This document shows, one piece after another, positions 30,239-40,651 of a stretch of 64,000 bases of DNA. Both the position numbers and the translations under genes were made by a program. The stretch lies in assembly GCA_016713405.1 (NCBI GenBank), contig JADJPF010000004.1, positions 434,001 through 498,000 of the forward strand. Direction: 5' to 3'. Below the pieces are notes generated by a model. That model saw only the letters and a list, made by a program, of their open reading frames with translations. It had not been told where the DNA came from and made no database searches. Within the stretch, counting starts at the first letter, position 1. The number at the start of each line of letters is the position of its first letter. Source of the DNA: Blastocatellia bacterium (GTDB taxonomy: Bacteria > Acidobacteriota > Blastocatellia > Chloracidobacteriales > JADJPF01).

Positions 30239-33200
30239 ATGATAATACTAAATACTACATGGCTACCATCTGGCAATTTAGCAATTTGGGTTGAAAGTTT
30301 AGAGCTTTTTGAGCAATTTCTAGCCAAAAGAGAGACACAAAAAAATAAGTTAGCAAATAAAGGTAACAAAAAACAGCAAACGGAAATCCTAGAACATCCT
30401 TTTGTTTGCTCTACTAATTCCATCCTAGAAATAATAAGCTCATCCTTTCAAATAGACAAAAAGCTTTTAGATCCAGAAAATAAAATATTATCAAGCAGGC
30501 TTTTGGCTAAGAAAACTGCTGATGGCAATAAAGATAACAATACTTTAGTTAAATTATCTTTGCCAACGGCTGATAACTTACCTCAACCTTCTCATCCACT
30601 ATTTAGAGATTTAATTCCTGAGCATAAACCAAAAGAACTATCTGCTTGGCAAGTTCCTAGCTTAGAAGTAAAAACGGATTTAGCTTTAGACCTTTTGTTA
30701 TCTTTACCTACAAAAGCCCCATCAGGAATAATTTTTAGCGATTCTTTGTTATTTTTTAGCGAGTTAGCTAAATTTGCCCTTAAATTAGTTGTTCAAGGAA
30801 AAGTTCTTCCGGCCCTAGAAAAAAGACAAGATAGTTTTTTTGCACGTTGGCAACCTGTAGTAAATACTGATGTAGAATTATTGCAAGCAAAACAATTAAT
30901 GGAGTTAATGCCTCTCTCGCTATGTTGGATAATAGGAACTCCTAAGCCAAGTACTACCATCACCACCATTTTTCAACTAACTTTAGAAAGTCTAGTTGAT
31001 GGTCTAGTTAGAAAAACTTTATCAGGGACTAAGTTTTTTACTAGCAGTAAAAAATACTCTTCCGCCCATCAGGAATGGTTAACTGCTCTACTTTCAGAGC
31101 CTGAAATAACTACTGACAAAACAGAGCTAAATGCTTTATATAAAGTAATTAACCATTGGCATAACTCTGCTTTTAGAGCTACAGGACAACTACGTACATG
31201 TTTTCGCCTTTCTGAACCTCCTTCAGAGACTAAATTTGTTGAAATTAAGCGGACGACCAAAAAAAATACAAAGAAAATTGCTGAAGAAAGTGAATTAAAA
31301 AAAGAGCTAAATTTGCAAACAACAAACGAATGGAAAATAGATTTTCTTTTGCAAGCGATAGATGACAAAAGTTTGTTGGTGCCTGCTGAAATAGTTTGGA
31401 AGACAAAAGGTAAAGTCCTTAAGTTTTCTTCCAGAGACTTTGAGAGTCCACAAGAAAGACTTTTAACAGATCTTGGTAAATCTATTCGTTTATATCCAGA
31501 GCTTGAATCAGCATTAAAAGTAGCTAAACCTGTTTCGCTATATCTAGACACAACAGGAGCTTATAAGTTTTTAAGAGAAATAATGCCGCTTCTTGAACAA
31601 TCTGGTTTTGGAGTGCTAGTTCCTAGTTGGTATGGTCGTCCATTACTACGCCCAGGTGCAAAACTTACTGCTCAACCTACAAAAGGCAAGGCTACAGGCT
31701 CAAACTTACTTGGACTAGAAGGAATTTGTGATTACCAATGGAAATTAGCCATTGGTGAAGAAGAAATTTCTTATGAAGATTTTCTTAAACTTGCTAAGTT
31801 AAAAGTGCCTTTAGTTCAAATACGTGGACAATGGGTTGAGCTTAAATCTGAAGAAATACAAGCTGCAATAGCTTTTTTTGAGAAAAAACACCTATCAGGA
31901 GAAATGACTGTAAATGAAGTCTTGCGTGTAGGTTTAGGGTTAGAAGGTGAAAAATTAGGTGTCCCTGTTGTTGGTTTTGAAACTTCTGGTTGGCTAAAGG
32001 AGTTTCTAGCTGAAAATAATGAGCAGAAATTAACTGAACAAAAAGCTCCAAAAGGCTTTGTTGGTAAACTGCGACCTTATCAAGAAAGAGGCTTATCTTG
32101 GTTAAACTTCTTGAATAATTTAGGGATTGGTGCTTGTTTAGCTGATGACATGGGGTTAGGAAAAACCGTTCAACTTCTAGCCTTGCTTGTACTAGAAAGA
32201 CAAAACTCAAATAAAAAGCAAAATCCTACATTGTTAGTTTGTCCAATGTCAGTAGTAGAAAATTGGCAAAGAAAATCACCACGTTTTGCTCCAAGCCTAA
32301 AAGTACAAATTCATCATGGGTCTGAACGCCTTACAGACAAAGAGTTTGTAGAAGAAGCACAAAAAGCAGATTTAGTTATAACTACTTATGGATTAGCTAC
32401 CAGAGATCAAAGTTTACTTTTAGAAGTAACCTGGGCAAGAGTGGTTTTAGATGAAGCACAAAATATTAAAAACCCTGATGCTAAACAAACTAAAGCTATT
32501 CGCAGTCTTAAGAGCCAAAGTAGAATTGCATTGACTGGAACACCTGTAGAAAATAGGTTGTCAGAACTTTGGTCAATAATGGAATTTCTTAATCCTGGTT
32601 TGCTTGGGTCAGCTAGCAATTTTAGTAAGCAGTTTTCTACTCCAATAGAGCGTTACAGAAGCAAAGAAAAAGCCACTCTACTCAAGCAATTAACACAGCC
32701 ATTTATTCTTCGTAGGTTAAAAACAGATAAAAAGATTATTCAAGATTTACCTGAAAAAATAGAGATGAAAGTCTTTTGCAATCTCACATCTGAACAAGCT
32801 TCACTCTATCAAGCTGTAGTAGATGAAATGATGCAAAAGATTGAAAAAAGTGAAGAAAAAAGTATTGAACGTAAAGGCATGGTTTTAGCTACATTGATGA
32901 AACTAAAACAGGTTTGTAATCACCCTGTGCAAATGTTGCAAGATGGTTCAAGTGTAGCAGAACGCTCAGGTAAGTTGGCTAGACTAGAAGAAATCATAGA
33001 AGAAATTTTAGATGCTGGAGATAAAGTACTTTGTTTTAGCCAATTTGCTGAAATGGGAAAAATGCTTAAATCTCATTTACAGGAAAAATTTGGCTGTGAA
33101 ATCCTTTTTTTACAGGGTGCAACAACTAAAAAGGCTCGTGATGAAATGGTAGAGAGATTTCAATCAGCCAATGGGCCAGCAATTTTTATACTCTCTCTTA

Positions 33201-33574
33201 AAGCTGGTGGTGTAGGGCTTAATTTAACAGCAGCACAGCACGTTATTCACTTTGACAGGTGGTGGAACCCTGCGGTAGAAGCACAAGCGACCGACCGAGC
33301 TTTTCGTATTGGGCAAACTAAAAATGTTCAAGTAAGAAAATTTGTTTGCATTGGCACAATAGAAGAAAAAATAGACCTCCTTATTGAACAAAAGAAAGAA
33401 TTAGCCGACAACATTGTTGGAACTGGTGAAGGTTGGTTAACTGAACTGTCAAATAAGGAATTACGCCAACTTGTTGCATTATCAAAAGATGCAGTCTCAG
33501 AATCTGCATCTAAAGCTTTTACAAAAACCAAAACGGCAAGCTCAAAAAAAGCCCTAAGCCAAAATTCTAAATAG
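30239..33574 (+). CDS. SNF2-family DNA helicase/translocase
   Basis: The protein is 1111 residues. The C-terminal half is the SWI2/SNF2 ATPase: LADDMGLGKTVQLLALL (motif I), ARVVLDEAQNIKNP (II), ALTGTPVENRLSELW (III), LSLKAGGVGLNLTAAQ (V) and ATDRAFRIGQTKNVQV (VI). The N-terminal half resembles the SNF2-associated region of bacterial members, with no nuclease motif seen. It presumably moves along double-stranded DNA and displaces proteins; the process it serves is unknown. A SWIM-zinc-finger gene follows 10 bases later, a recurrent bacterial pairing. No ribosome site precedes ATG 30239. Confidence 0.93.
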   Translation: MIILNTTWLPSGNLAIWVESLELFEQFLAKRETQKNKLANKGNKKQQTEILEHPFVCSTNSILEIISSSFQIDKKLLDPENKILSSRLLAKKTADGNKDNNTLVKLSLPTADNLPQPSHPLFRDLIPEHKPKELSAWQVPSLEVKTDLALDLLLSLPTKAPSGIIFSDSLLFFSELAKFALKLVVQGKVLPALEKRQDSFFARWQPVVNTDVELLQAKQLMELMPLSLCWIIGTPKPSTTITTIFQLTLESLVDGLVRKTLSGTKFFTSSKKYSSAHQEWLTALLSEPEITTDKTELNALYKVINHWHNSAFRATGQLRTCFRLSEPPSETKFVEIKRTTKKNTKKIAEESELKKELNLQTTNEWKIDFLLQAIDDKSLLVPAEIVWKTKGKVLKFSSRDFESPQERLLTDLGKSIRLYPELESALKVAKPVSLYLDTTGAYKFLREIMPLLEQSGFGVLVPSWYGRPLLRPGAKLTAQPTKGKATGSNLLGLEGICDYQWKLAIGEEEISYEDFLKLAKLKVPLVQIRGQWVELKSEEIQAAIAFFEKKHLSGEMTVNEVLRVGLGLEGEKLGVPVVGFETSGWLKEFLAENNEQKLTEQKAPKGFVGKLRPYQERGLSWLNFLNNLGIGACLADDMGLGKTVQLLALLVLERQNSNKKQNPTLLVCPMSVVENWQRKSPRFAPSLKVQIHHGSERLTDKEFVEEAQKADLVITTYGLATRDQSLLLEVTWARVVLDEAQNIKNPDAKQTKAIRSLKSQSRIALTGTPVENRLSELWSIMEFLNPGLLGSASNFSKQFSTPIERYRSKEKATLLKQLTQPFILRRLKTDKKIIQDLPEKIEMKVFCNLTSEQASLYQAVVDEMMQKIEKSEEKSIERKGMVLATLMKLKQVCNHPVQMLQDGSSVAERSGKLARLEEIIEEILDAGDKVLCFSQFAEMGKMLKSHLQEKFGCEILFLQGATTKKARDEMVERFQSANGPAIFILSLKAGGVGLNLTAAQHVIHFDRWWNPAVEAQATDRAFRIGQTKNVQVRKFVCIGTIEEKIDLLIEQKKELADNIVGTGEGWLTELSNKELRQLVALSKDAVSESASKAFTKTKTASSKKALSQNSK

Positions 33575-33584
33575 GAGGAAACTT

Positions 33585-34472
33585 ATGTGGGGTTGGTATA
33601 GAAGAAACTCCTCTGGGCCGCGTCCAGCTAAAGATGGAATTAAAACCAAAAAGCAAAGAGGGACAATAGGAGAAACCTGGTGGTCAAAAAGATTTTTAGA
33701 CGTTTTGCATTCATTTAACATAGGAGCAAGACTAGATAGAGGTCGTAACTATGCTCATAGAGGACAAGTTCTAAACATCAGTATAGAAGCAGGCTTAGTA
33801 AGTGCTAAAGTGCAAGGCTCACGCGCAACTCCTTATAAAATCACAATAAAACTAAAAGTCTTATCTAAAAAAGAATGGGAACAAGTAGAAAAAGCTTTGG
33901 TGGAAAGAGCAATATTTCTAGCAAGCTTACTAGCAGGAGATATGCCTAAAGATATTGAAGAGGCATTTACAGAAGTAAAACTATCATTATTTCCAAGCAG
34001 AGTATCGGATCTTAAGACAGCCTGTAGTTGTCCAGATTCGTCAAACCCTTGTAAGCACATAGCAGCAGTCTACTATATTTTGGCAGAACAGTTTGATGAA
34101 GACCCGTTTTTACTTTTTACATGGAGAGGTCGCACTAAAGAAGAGTTAATTGAAAGACTAAGATTGCTTAGAGGAGTTAATGTTGGTAGTATTTCTAGTG
34201 CTGATAAAGCTGAAGAACAAGCTATTTCAACTACAAATATGCCCGAAGTGCCTATACTAAGCCTAAATGATAGTTTGAGCAATTTTTGGCAAGCCAGAGC
34301 AAGCTTTTCAGAGCTTTCTTTTCAACCAGAAAAACCTTCTATACCAGATGCAATAATACGACAACTAGAGCCATTAAACTTAGCTATTGCAGAACAAAGT
34401 CTAGAAAAAATATTCTCAGAAATCTATAGAAATTTATCAGAAAAAGCTTTTGAAAAAGCTTTCGATAAATAA
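33585..34472 (+). CDS. SWIM zinc-finger protein
   Basis: The protein is 295 residues. The SWIM motif is CSCPDSSNPCKHIAAVYY near residues 146-163 (CxC...CxH). The N-terminal part (GETWWSKRFLDVL, DRGRNYAHRGQVL) is the conserved region of the family found beside SNF2 helicases. SWIM fingers bind DNA or proteins, so it is probably the partner of the helicase just upstream. The ribosome site TAGGAGGAAACTT precedes ATG 33585. Confidence 0.9.
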   Translation: MWGWYRRNSSGPRPAKDGIKTKKQRGTIGETWWSKRFLDVLHSFNIGARLDRGRNYAHRGQVLNISIEAGLVSAKVQGSRATPYKITIKLKVLSKKEWEQVEKALVERAIFLASLLAGDMPKDIEEAFTEVKLSLFPSRVSDLKTACSCPDSSNPCKHIAAVYYILAEQFDEDPFLLFTWRGRTKEELIERLRLLRGVNVGSISSADKAEEQAISTTNMPEVPILSLNDSLSNFWQARASFSELSFQPEKPSIPDAIIRQLEPLNLAIAEQSLEKIFSEIYRNLSEKAFEKAFDK

Positions 34473-34606
34473 TATTTTAATAAAATGAAAACTTTTGAAC
34501 AGTTACATCTGTAAAAGGGAGTTTCTTGGTATAAAATGCTATGGCCTCATCATAATAGCAAGAGTTCCTAATAATTTTGCTAAAAATCTAGTTAGGTTTT
34601 ACTGCT

Positions 34607-35526
34607 TCAAATTATTTTATTTAATTTTGTAATACAGTGGTTAATACCTAGTTCACAATTAGGATATTTGGGCTGCCATCCTAATTGTTGTTTTAGCTTT
34701 TTATTACTAGACTTAGCTGAGCGAACAGCAGCAGCAATAGGCTCACTACCTTTTACTAATGAAGCAATAAATGTTGGTATATGCCAAGGTTTTTTAAGTT
34801 AAGAGATTTAGCTGTGATAGCAAAAAAATCTTTCATTAAAACAGGTTGGTCATCAACAATATGAAAGATTTCACCTTTTACAACTCTTTCAGCCGCTAAA
34901 GCAAAAGCATTTGCTACATCATCAACATGTACAACATCCCACCAGTTATTACCATTTCCTGGAATCATAAATCTAGCTTTTAACATTTCCCCAACTAATT
35001 CTTTATACCATCCACCATAGCCATAAACATGAGATGGTCTTAAAATAACTATTGGTAAATTATGTTGTTTCATTTCATTTAATAGTAGCTTTTCTGCTTC
35101 TTGTTTTGATTTACCGTAAGTAGTAGTAGCAGTTAACTGACTGTTTTCATCAATAAGTTCCCCTTTAGGATTGCCTATAACTACGGAACTAGCATAAATA
35201 AATGAACTTATATTTATCCCTCTACAAGCTTGTGCCAATAATTTAGTTCCTTCAACGTTAACCCGATAAATTAAATCTTTGTTTCTTTGTGTAGCAATTT
35301 CAGCCGCAAGATGAAATATTGTGTCCGGTTTATAGTTTTTTAGTATTTCGCTAAGTTTTTCTTTATCAAACAAATCTGCTTGTTCAACTTCTGCACCAAG
35401 TTCAGTAATTGTCTTTTTTGCTTCTTCTCTACGAACTAAACCTAAAACCCTATGTCCTTTTTCTAGCATATTTGTAGTTAATACTTGTCCTAGAAAACCA
35501 TTTGCTCCTGTAATTACACATTTCAT
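34607..35526 (-). CDS. NAD-dependent epimerase/dehydratase, one frameshift
   Basis: This is an extended short-chain dehydrogenase. The cofactor motif is CVITGANGFLGQVL, followed by DTIFHLAAE, the Ser of YASSVVIG and the active-site TTYGKSKQEAE (YxxxK). The first frame ends at 34756 after a T run at 34790-34795. One extra base joins it to KPWHIPTFIASLVKGSEP and a normal C-terminus ending at 34607, giving about 306 residues. ATG 35526 is preferred; a GTG at 35538 is the alternative. The substrate, possibly a nucleotide sugar or sterol-like compound, is undetermined. Confidence 0.8.
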
Positions 35527-35605
35527 ACCTTTACCCACTTATTTTTATTTTTTCTGTGATTTTAGTTATTTCCAATTAAATTAGCTATAGCTAACTTAAT
35601 ACAGC

Positions 35606-35882
35606 GTAAACTAAGTAATCTGAAATTTTTATTTCTTAAAGCCCCAACGGGGCGATAGATATGTAGCGTAGGGCGCAAGCCCTACGTATGATAATGAGCA
35701 ATTCCCAAAAGCCCCAACGGGGCGACAGAGTATTTTCTTAGCATTAAAAGACTATGTCGCCCTTACAGGGCTTAAAGAGACTTAACTATTATTTCCTAGG
35801 GCTTGCGCCCTAGGCTACAGTTATGTCGCCCCTCTGGGGCTTAAGAGTTAAGAATACAAAATTGCTATATTACTTAGTTTAC
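35606..35882. repeat. Symmetric multi-hairpin palindrome, MITE-like
   Basis: GTAAACTAAGTAAT (35606-35619) is perfectly inverted at 35869-35882. Each arm carries the same three elements in mirrored order: an AAGCCCC-GGGGCGA hairpin, a TAGGGCGCAAGCCCTA palindrome and a second AAGCCC...GGGCGACA hairpin. No reading frame is present in the 585-base gap. It resembles a miniature inverted-repeat element or composite REP cluster, and its GCGCAAG core also occurs at 22742. Confidence 0.65.
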
Positions 35883-36145
35883 AGCGTACTTTAATGAGAA
35901 TTTTTTAAGTTATTAGTTAATTAAATAATTTAATTATACTTAGTAAAATTTATCAAATTGGTGCTTTTTCCTAATTTTGCTAGAGATGAATGGTTGTTTT
36001 ATAACATCAAAATATAGTATAAATAGACAACTTTTTTGCTATTTTCCTCCACCCCGCATTTGTCCTATTATGCGGAAGAGCTAAAAAATCTACTATGAGC
36101 TAATTGATAAATGTTCCTAACTAGTGAACTTAGGGGGGGCTTTCT

Positions 36146-37150
36146 GTGAGATTCTTAAAACAAATTGTAGTGTTAGCTTTTATTGTTTGTATTGCAACAA
36201 TATTTGCTGCCAGTTATGGTTGGGCTGCGTTCCAAAAAAACAAAGCCACAGCAGCAGCCAAACCAACTGCAACAAAACCTGCTGCAACTACTGCACCAAC
36301 AGCAGATCCATTTGCTAAAAAACCTTTTAGTGGAAAATATGATACTAAGTATGATCACTTGACAATTGCTTCACCTGATAAGCCTAGAAAAGCGCATGAT
36401 GTGCTTTTAGAAGCGGCTAATTGTGAAAAGTGTCATGTTAGAGTTGATAATAGACCTACTATGTTAACTCCCTATCATGATTCCTGTATTCAGTGCCACA
36501 CCAATCAATTTACTGATCCTAAACTAGAAATCTGTGTTGGATGTCATACTCGCCCTTACACAGAAACACCAGAAAAAAGAATAGGAGTAGAGCCTTTTAC
36601 ACCTGTTTTAAAGCAATTTGGTATGGAATTTTCTCACACCTCTCATAGCACTAGGCCTGGTTACAAATGTGAAGATTGCCACGCTACACCAGCAGATGGA
36701 AAAACTGCCCGTTCTACTATGCCAAGACATGCTGAATGTTACACTTGCCATACTTTTGATAATAAAACTGCTAAAGGTGGTTGTTATGAATGTCATACCT
36801 TAGGCCCAGGTGCAGAAAAATTCCGTACACGTGGACAAATAGATTTTGCTTACAAATACTTTAAGTTTAATCATGGTAAGCATTTAATTGATCCTAGAGC
36901 TAATGATTGTGCTAAGTGTCATGATGTTAATAAAACTGATCCAGATCCAAATAAAACCGACATTTCACGTATTACTTTGATTTTATCTAAGGATATAAAC
37001 AAAGTTCATAAATCGACTTGTTTTAGTTGTCATGATAAATCAGGAAATGAAGGAACAGGTGTAGCACAATGTCAAAAATGCCACGCCCGTAATCCAGGTG
37101 ATTTAGTTAATAGCCCACCACCTGAAGCACGTATTCGTAAAGGTGAGTAA
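36146..37150 (+). CDS. Secreted nonahaem c-type cytochrome
   Basis: Nine CxxCH haem-attachment sites are readable: CEKCH, CIQCH, CVGCH, CEDCH, CYTCH, CYECH, CAKCH, CFSCH and CQKCH, along with several further His residues for bis-His ligation (FSHTSHS, FNHGKHL). The N-terminus is a signal or anchor (VVLAFIVCIATIFAASYGWA), followed by an Ala/Thr/Pro/Lys linker. It is probably a periplasmic electron carrier related to the cytochrome c3/c7 groups. The start is GTG 36146 with AGGGGGGG about seven bases upstream. There is no redox partner gene adjacent. Confidence 0.9.
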   Translation: MRFLKQIVVLAFIVCIATIFAASYGWAAFQKNKATAAAKPTATKPAATTAPTADPFAKKPFSGKYDTKYDHLTIASPDKPRKAHDVLLEAANCEKCHVRVDNRPTMLTPYHDSCIQCHTNQFTDPKLEICVGCHTRPYTETPEKRIGVEPFTPVLKQFGMEFSHTSHSTRPGYKCEDCHATPADGKTARSTMPRHAECYTCHTFDNKTAKGGCYECHTLGPGAEKFRTRGQIDFAYKYFKFNHGKHLIDPRANDCAKCHDVNKTDPDPNKTDISRITLILSKDINKVHKSTCFSCHDKSGNEGTGVAQCQKCHARNPGDLVNSPPPEARIRKGE

Positions 37151-37174
37151 AGCTTAAACAAATATAAATAAAGT

Positions 37175-37204
37175 AAAAAAGGAGGTCAAAAACCTCCTTT
37201 TTTT
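37175..37204. terminator. Bidirectional terminator
   Basis: AAAAAAGGAGGT (37175-37186) pairs with ACCTCCTTTTTTT (37192-37204) around CAAAA. It serves the cytochrome gene and, on the minus strand, the gene ending at 37206. Confidence 0.75.
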
Positions 37205-37205
37205 A

Positions 37206-38663
37206 TTACCTGGTTGACCGGCTTTTTTCTGTAGAAATTAAACTTACTGCTAAATTAGTTTCATCAACAGTAAACTTTTGTATTTGAGAAGATATAAAAG
37301 CAGAACCCATAGCAAAGTTATAATTTTTCTTATCATCACTTGTCTTAACTTTTACATGAAAAGTATTTTTATCTTTGCCATAAGTTTTATTTGTATCTGC
37401 TTCCAAAATTAATGTTGCTGGAACGTCAAAAGAGTTTTTGTTATCGTCAGCTTGGAACTTAATGCGGTTTTTGGAGATAAAAAGAGAACCTTTGCAAGAA
37501 TCTGTAAAAGCCGCACTAGTAGTAGGTGGAGTAGGTGCGCTACCCCTAGACATACCAGGAATTTTTATGCGATTAAGTACCCCTGAACTACCTTCTAAAG
37601 CCATAAAAGCTTTATCTGATACATCTTTTCGGTCATTGATTACTACAAAAGAAACTTCTCCACCTCTATCAATTGTGTTAAGAAAATGTTTTCTTGCCTC
37701 AATTACATTGCCTACTAAATATAAGTTAGCGAAACCAAGTAAGTAATGTGCTTGAGGTAGTTTATCATTTACTGCAATAGCTTTTTGAGCTTCGCTAACA
37801 ACAAGAGGGAAATTTTTCATTCTTAATGCGGTGACAGCAGCATCCAAAAAATTATTATAAGCTGTAGTGCTTTGCGCTATAGGATCGACTTTAGTCGCGC
37901 TGTCGCTAGGTGGGGTAGGATTTGATGAAGCTATATAACGAGAAGCAATAGCACCAATTAGCGAATTAGAACCACCTGCTTGTTTAATTTGGTTGGTAGC
38001 ATTTGGATCTAAATTAAAACTTACCCCTTGTTTTTCTACTAAACCTTCAATTTTAGTTAAAGCTACTTTCTTACGTAGCATCTCTAGAATTTCATCTTTG
38101 GAGAGAGGGTTGTTATTAACTACTTCATAATGAGAAGCAATAGCACCAATTAAAGCATTAGTCCCACCTAGGCGTTTAAGTTCTGCCGTAGAACTAGCAT
38201 CTAAAGTAAAACTTGCTCCACGTTCTTCTACGGCTTTTTCAATTTTAGTTGAAGGGACTTTTTTATTTAATAGTTCTATAATTTCGCTTTTAGAAAGTGG
38301 CTCATCTCCTGCTATGGTTGTTGTTGGAGTAGGAGTAGGGGTAGGAGTAGGAGTATTTTTCTTTGGTATATAATTTGTTCGACAAGCAGAAACAACTTGA
38401 GCAGATGCACCGGCTGTTATTAACTCATTTTCTATTGCAGGAGTTACTTCAAAATCTATTTTTCGCTCTTTAATTCGCTCCACTAGTGTTTCATCGGAAA
38501 AAATAGGAGGTTTTTCTACTAAATTTAGTATACCTTTTTTATCAAAAGGTTTTTCTCCATCCATAAACGCATTCAATGTCATTATTGAAATTATTATGGT
38601 TACAGTAAGCATAAATCTAAATATTTTAGTTTTATTTAGTTTATTTGATTTATAGTTAAACAT
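37206..38663 (-). CDS. Secreted repeat protein sharing a module with the adjacent kinase
   Basis: The protein is 485 residues with an N-terminal membrane anchor or signal (FMLTVTIIISIMTLNAF). Three copies of a module of about 50 residues follow; their middles read KIDFEVTPAIENELITAGAS, GASFTLDASSTAELKRLGGT and GVSFNLDPNATNQIKQAGGS. A (TP)n linker separates the first from the second. A TPR-like region (LPQAHYLLGFANLYLVGNVI) and a beta-rich C-terminus come after. The kinase encoded 18 bases upstream carries the same module outside the membrane, so the two may interact. The function is otherwise unknown. Confidence 0.75.
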   Translation of the reverse strand: MFNYKSNKLNKTKIFRFMLTVTIIISIMTLNAFMDGEKPFDKKGILNLVEKPPIFSDETLVERIKERKIDFEVTPAIENELITAGASAQVVSACRTNYIPKKNTPTPTPTPTPTTTIAGDEPLSKSEIIELLNKKVPSTKIEKAVEERGASFTLDASSTAELKRLGGTNALIGAIASHYEVVNNNPLSKDEILEMLRKKVALTKIEGLVEKQGVSFNLDPNATNQIKQAGGSNSLIGAIASRYIASSNPTPPSDSATKVDPIAQSTTAYNNFLDAAVTALRMKNFPLVVSEAQKAIAVNDKLPQAHYLLGFANLYLVGNVIEARKHFLNTIDRGGEVSFVVINDRKDVSDKAFMALEGSSGVLNRIKIPGMSRGSAPTPPTTSAAFTDSCKGSLFISKNRIKFQADDNKNSFDVPATLILEADTNKTYGKDKNTFHVKVKTSDDKKNYNFAMGSAFISSQIQKFTVDETNLAVSLISTEKSRSTR

Positions 38664-38681
38664 TTAACTACCTCCATTCTA

Positions 38682-40485
38682 TTATTTTAATTTGTTTAGC
38701 TCACTATTAGTTGTTTGGACTTCTTTTCTTATTTGCTCTCTTTTAACTGGGTCTGAAGTTTCGCTTAGTTCATCAACAAGACGTTTTAGGCGATTTTCTA
38801 AAGCTTTTTTTCTTTGTAGCTTTTCAGCCATATCTATAGGCTTTGGTATAGGTCTTATATCCAGAGGTTTTGGAGATGGTTTAGGTTTAGGGGTTGTTTC
38901 CATGGAGTTATTATTAGTTAGGTTATCGGGTGGATTAGGAGTTATTACCTTAGGATTAGGATCATTTCCACCTCCAGGAAAATTATTTGTTGGGACTTTT
39001 TTTGTTTGCACCTGCTACTAGAAATTCTTGTTCAACTTCTGAAGTCATTTCAAAATTAAGTTGTAATTCAGCAATTTCTTCTACGATTTGCTCTTGTAGT
39101 GTAGGGTTTGACTTAATAACTCTTAAGAGTTCTTCTTTTTCAACAGGATTAGTTGTTATCAATTTTGTAACTACAGTTGCTATTGATGTTGGACTTGGGC
39201 TTGGGGAACTACTAATAATGGTACTAGGGAATATCAAAAACTTTGCTGTTAAACCTACTACAACAATCAAAATAATAGCTGTACCAGCTACAATTTTAAT
39301 TAAATGTTGTTTTAAGAAATTATCTGGTTTTGGATAAGCTCCATTAACTATTTCAGTTGGTGGAATAGGTTTATTTTGGTTTTGTAATGCTAATTGATAA
39401 TTTATTTGTGCTGGCGAATTTATATGTAAAGGATTATCTGAATTGGTTAATTGATTAATACCTTGTTGGGTGTTTGCTTTTGCTTGTAAGTGAGTTTCTC
39501 TAGTTGTTGAGCTAGTATTTTCTTCTACTCTAGTGCCACCAATAATAGGGGTTTCTTCAATTTTAGTTTCTTGAAGAATAGGAATATTTTCAATTTTGGT
39601 TACTTGAATACTAGGAATACTCTCTAGCTTAGTTTCTTTTATTCCTGAACTAATGTTAGAAAGACTAGCAGGTTGATTAAGTAAAAAATTACGAAATTCT
39701 ACTACCGTTTGAAAACGCTCATTAGGCGATTTAGCCATTGCTTTAAGTACAGCATCCTCTATTAATAAAGGAACATCAGGCTTAACTAAATGTAGTGGCG
39801 GCGGAGGTTGCTTAACATGCATATCAAGCAAAGCATACTCGCTATTAGCATCAAAAGGTAATTTACCTGTAAGCATTTCATATAGTAAAATTCCTAGTGC
39901 ATAAATATCTGAACGAGTATCAATATCTTGGCCTTTTATTTGTTCTGGGGACATATAATGTAGTGTTCCTACTAGTCCACCAGGATTAGTCAAGCGATTA
40001 GTTCCTAAAATTCTAGCAATACCAAAGTCCATCACTTTGACTTTTTTTTCAAAGTCTTCTGTCATTACCATTAAATTAGCAGGTTTTATATCACGATGAA
40101 TTATTCCGGCTCGGTGAGCTTGTCCTATTCCTTCTAATGCTTGACAAAAAAGGGGTATAGCTTCTTTATAATTGATTGCCCCTCTAGCAATAAGTTTAGC
40201 TAGGGTTTCTCCAGCAACAAATTCCATAATCATAAAAAATTGGTTATCTTGTGGAATAAAACTATAGAGAGTTGCAATATTTGGGTGGTTTAACTTAGCT
40301 AATGTGATAGCTTCACTATGAAAACGCTCAACTAAAGCAGGATTATTGGCTAGATCTGGTCGTAGGACTTTTATTGCTACTGGTCGTTGTAAATTTAGAT
40401 CTAAACCTTTATAAACAGATCCCATTCCTCCTTCACCTAACTTATCTACTATTTGATAAATATTACCGATAATTTGGCCTATCAC
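38682..40485 (-). CDS. PknB-type transmembrane Ser/Thr kinase, one frameshift
   Basis: The kinase domain has GEGGMGSVYKG, VAIKVL, HRDIKPANL, DFGIARI and LHYMSPEQ. A linker with four similar short units (ETKLESIPSIQ, VTKIENIPIL, ETKIEETPII, GTRVEEN) leads to a membrane helix (IVAGTAIILIVVVGLTAKFL). The outer part has one copy of the module seen in the next gene (LNFEMTSEVEQEFLVAGAN). A seven-T run at 38997-39003 shifts the frame; one T fewer joins it to a Pro-rich segment and a terminal coiled coil ending at 38682. The start is GTG 40485 with AAGGAC upstream. Confidence 0.85.
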
Positions 40486-40651
40486 AGTAAATGTCCTTGA
40501 TTTTCTAATTAAAAATTAATTGAAAACAAATAATTTGATTAATTTACAGAAAAAGTTTAAAGAACTACCAAACAAAAGTCTAGCGTGTTTTAGGGAAGTT
40601 ATTACTAATCAAGGTTATTATACGTAATAGAAATGAATATTAGGTAAAACT

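Noticed and set aside
38692..39337. Plus-strand reading frames in the kinase region
   Set aside because: They are shadows of the kinase gene and its Pro/Lys-rich 3' part; no motif or ribosome site.
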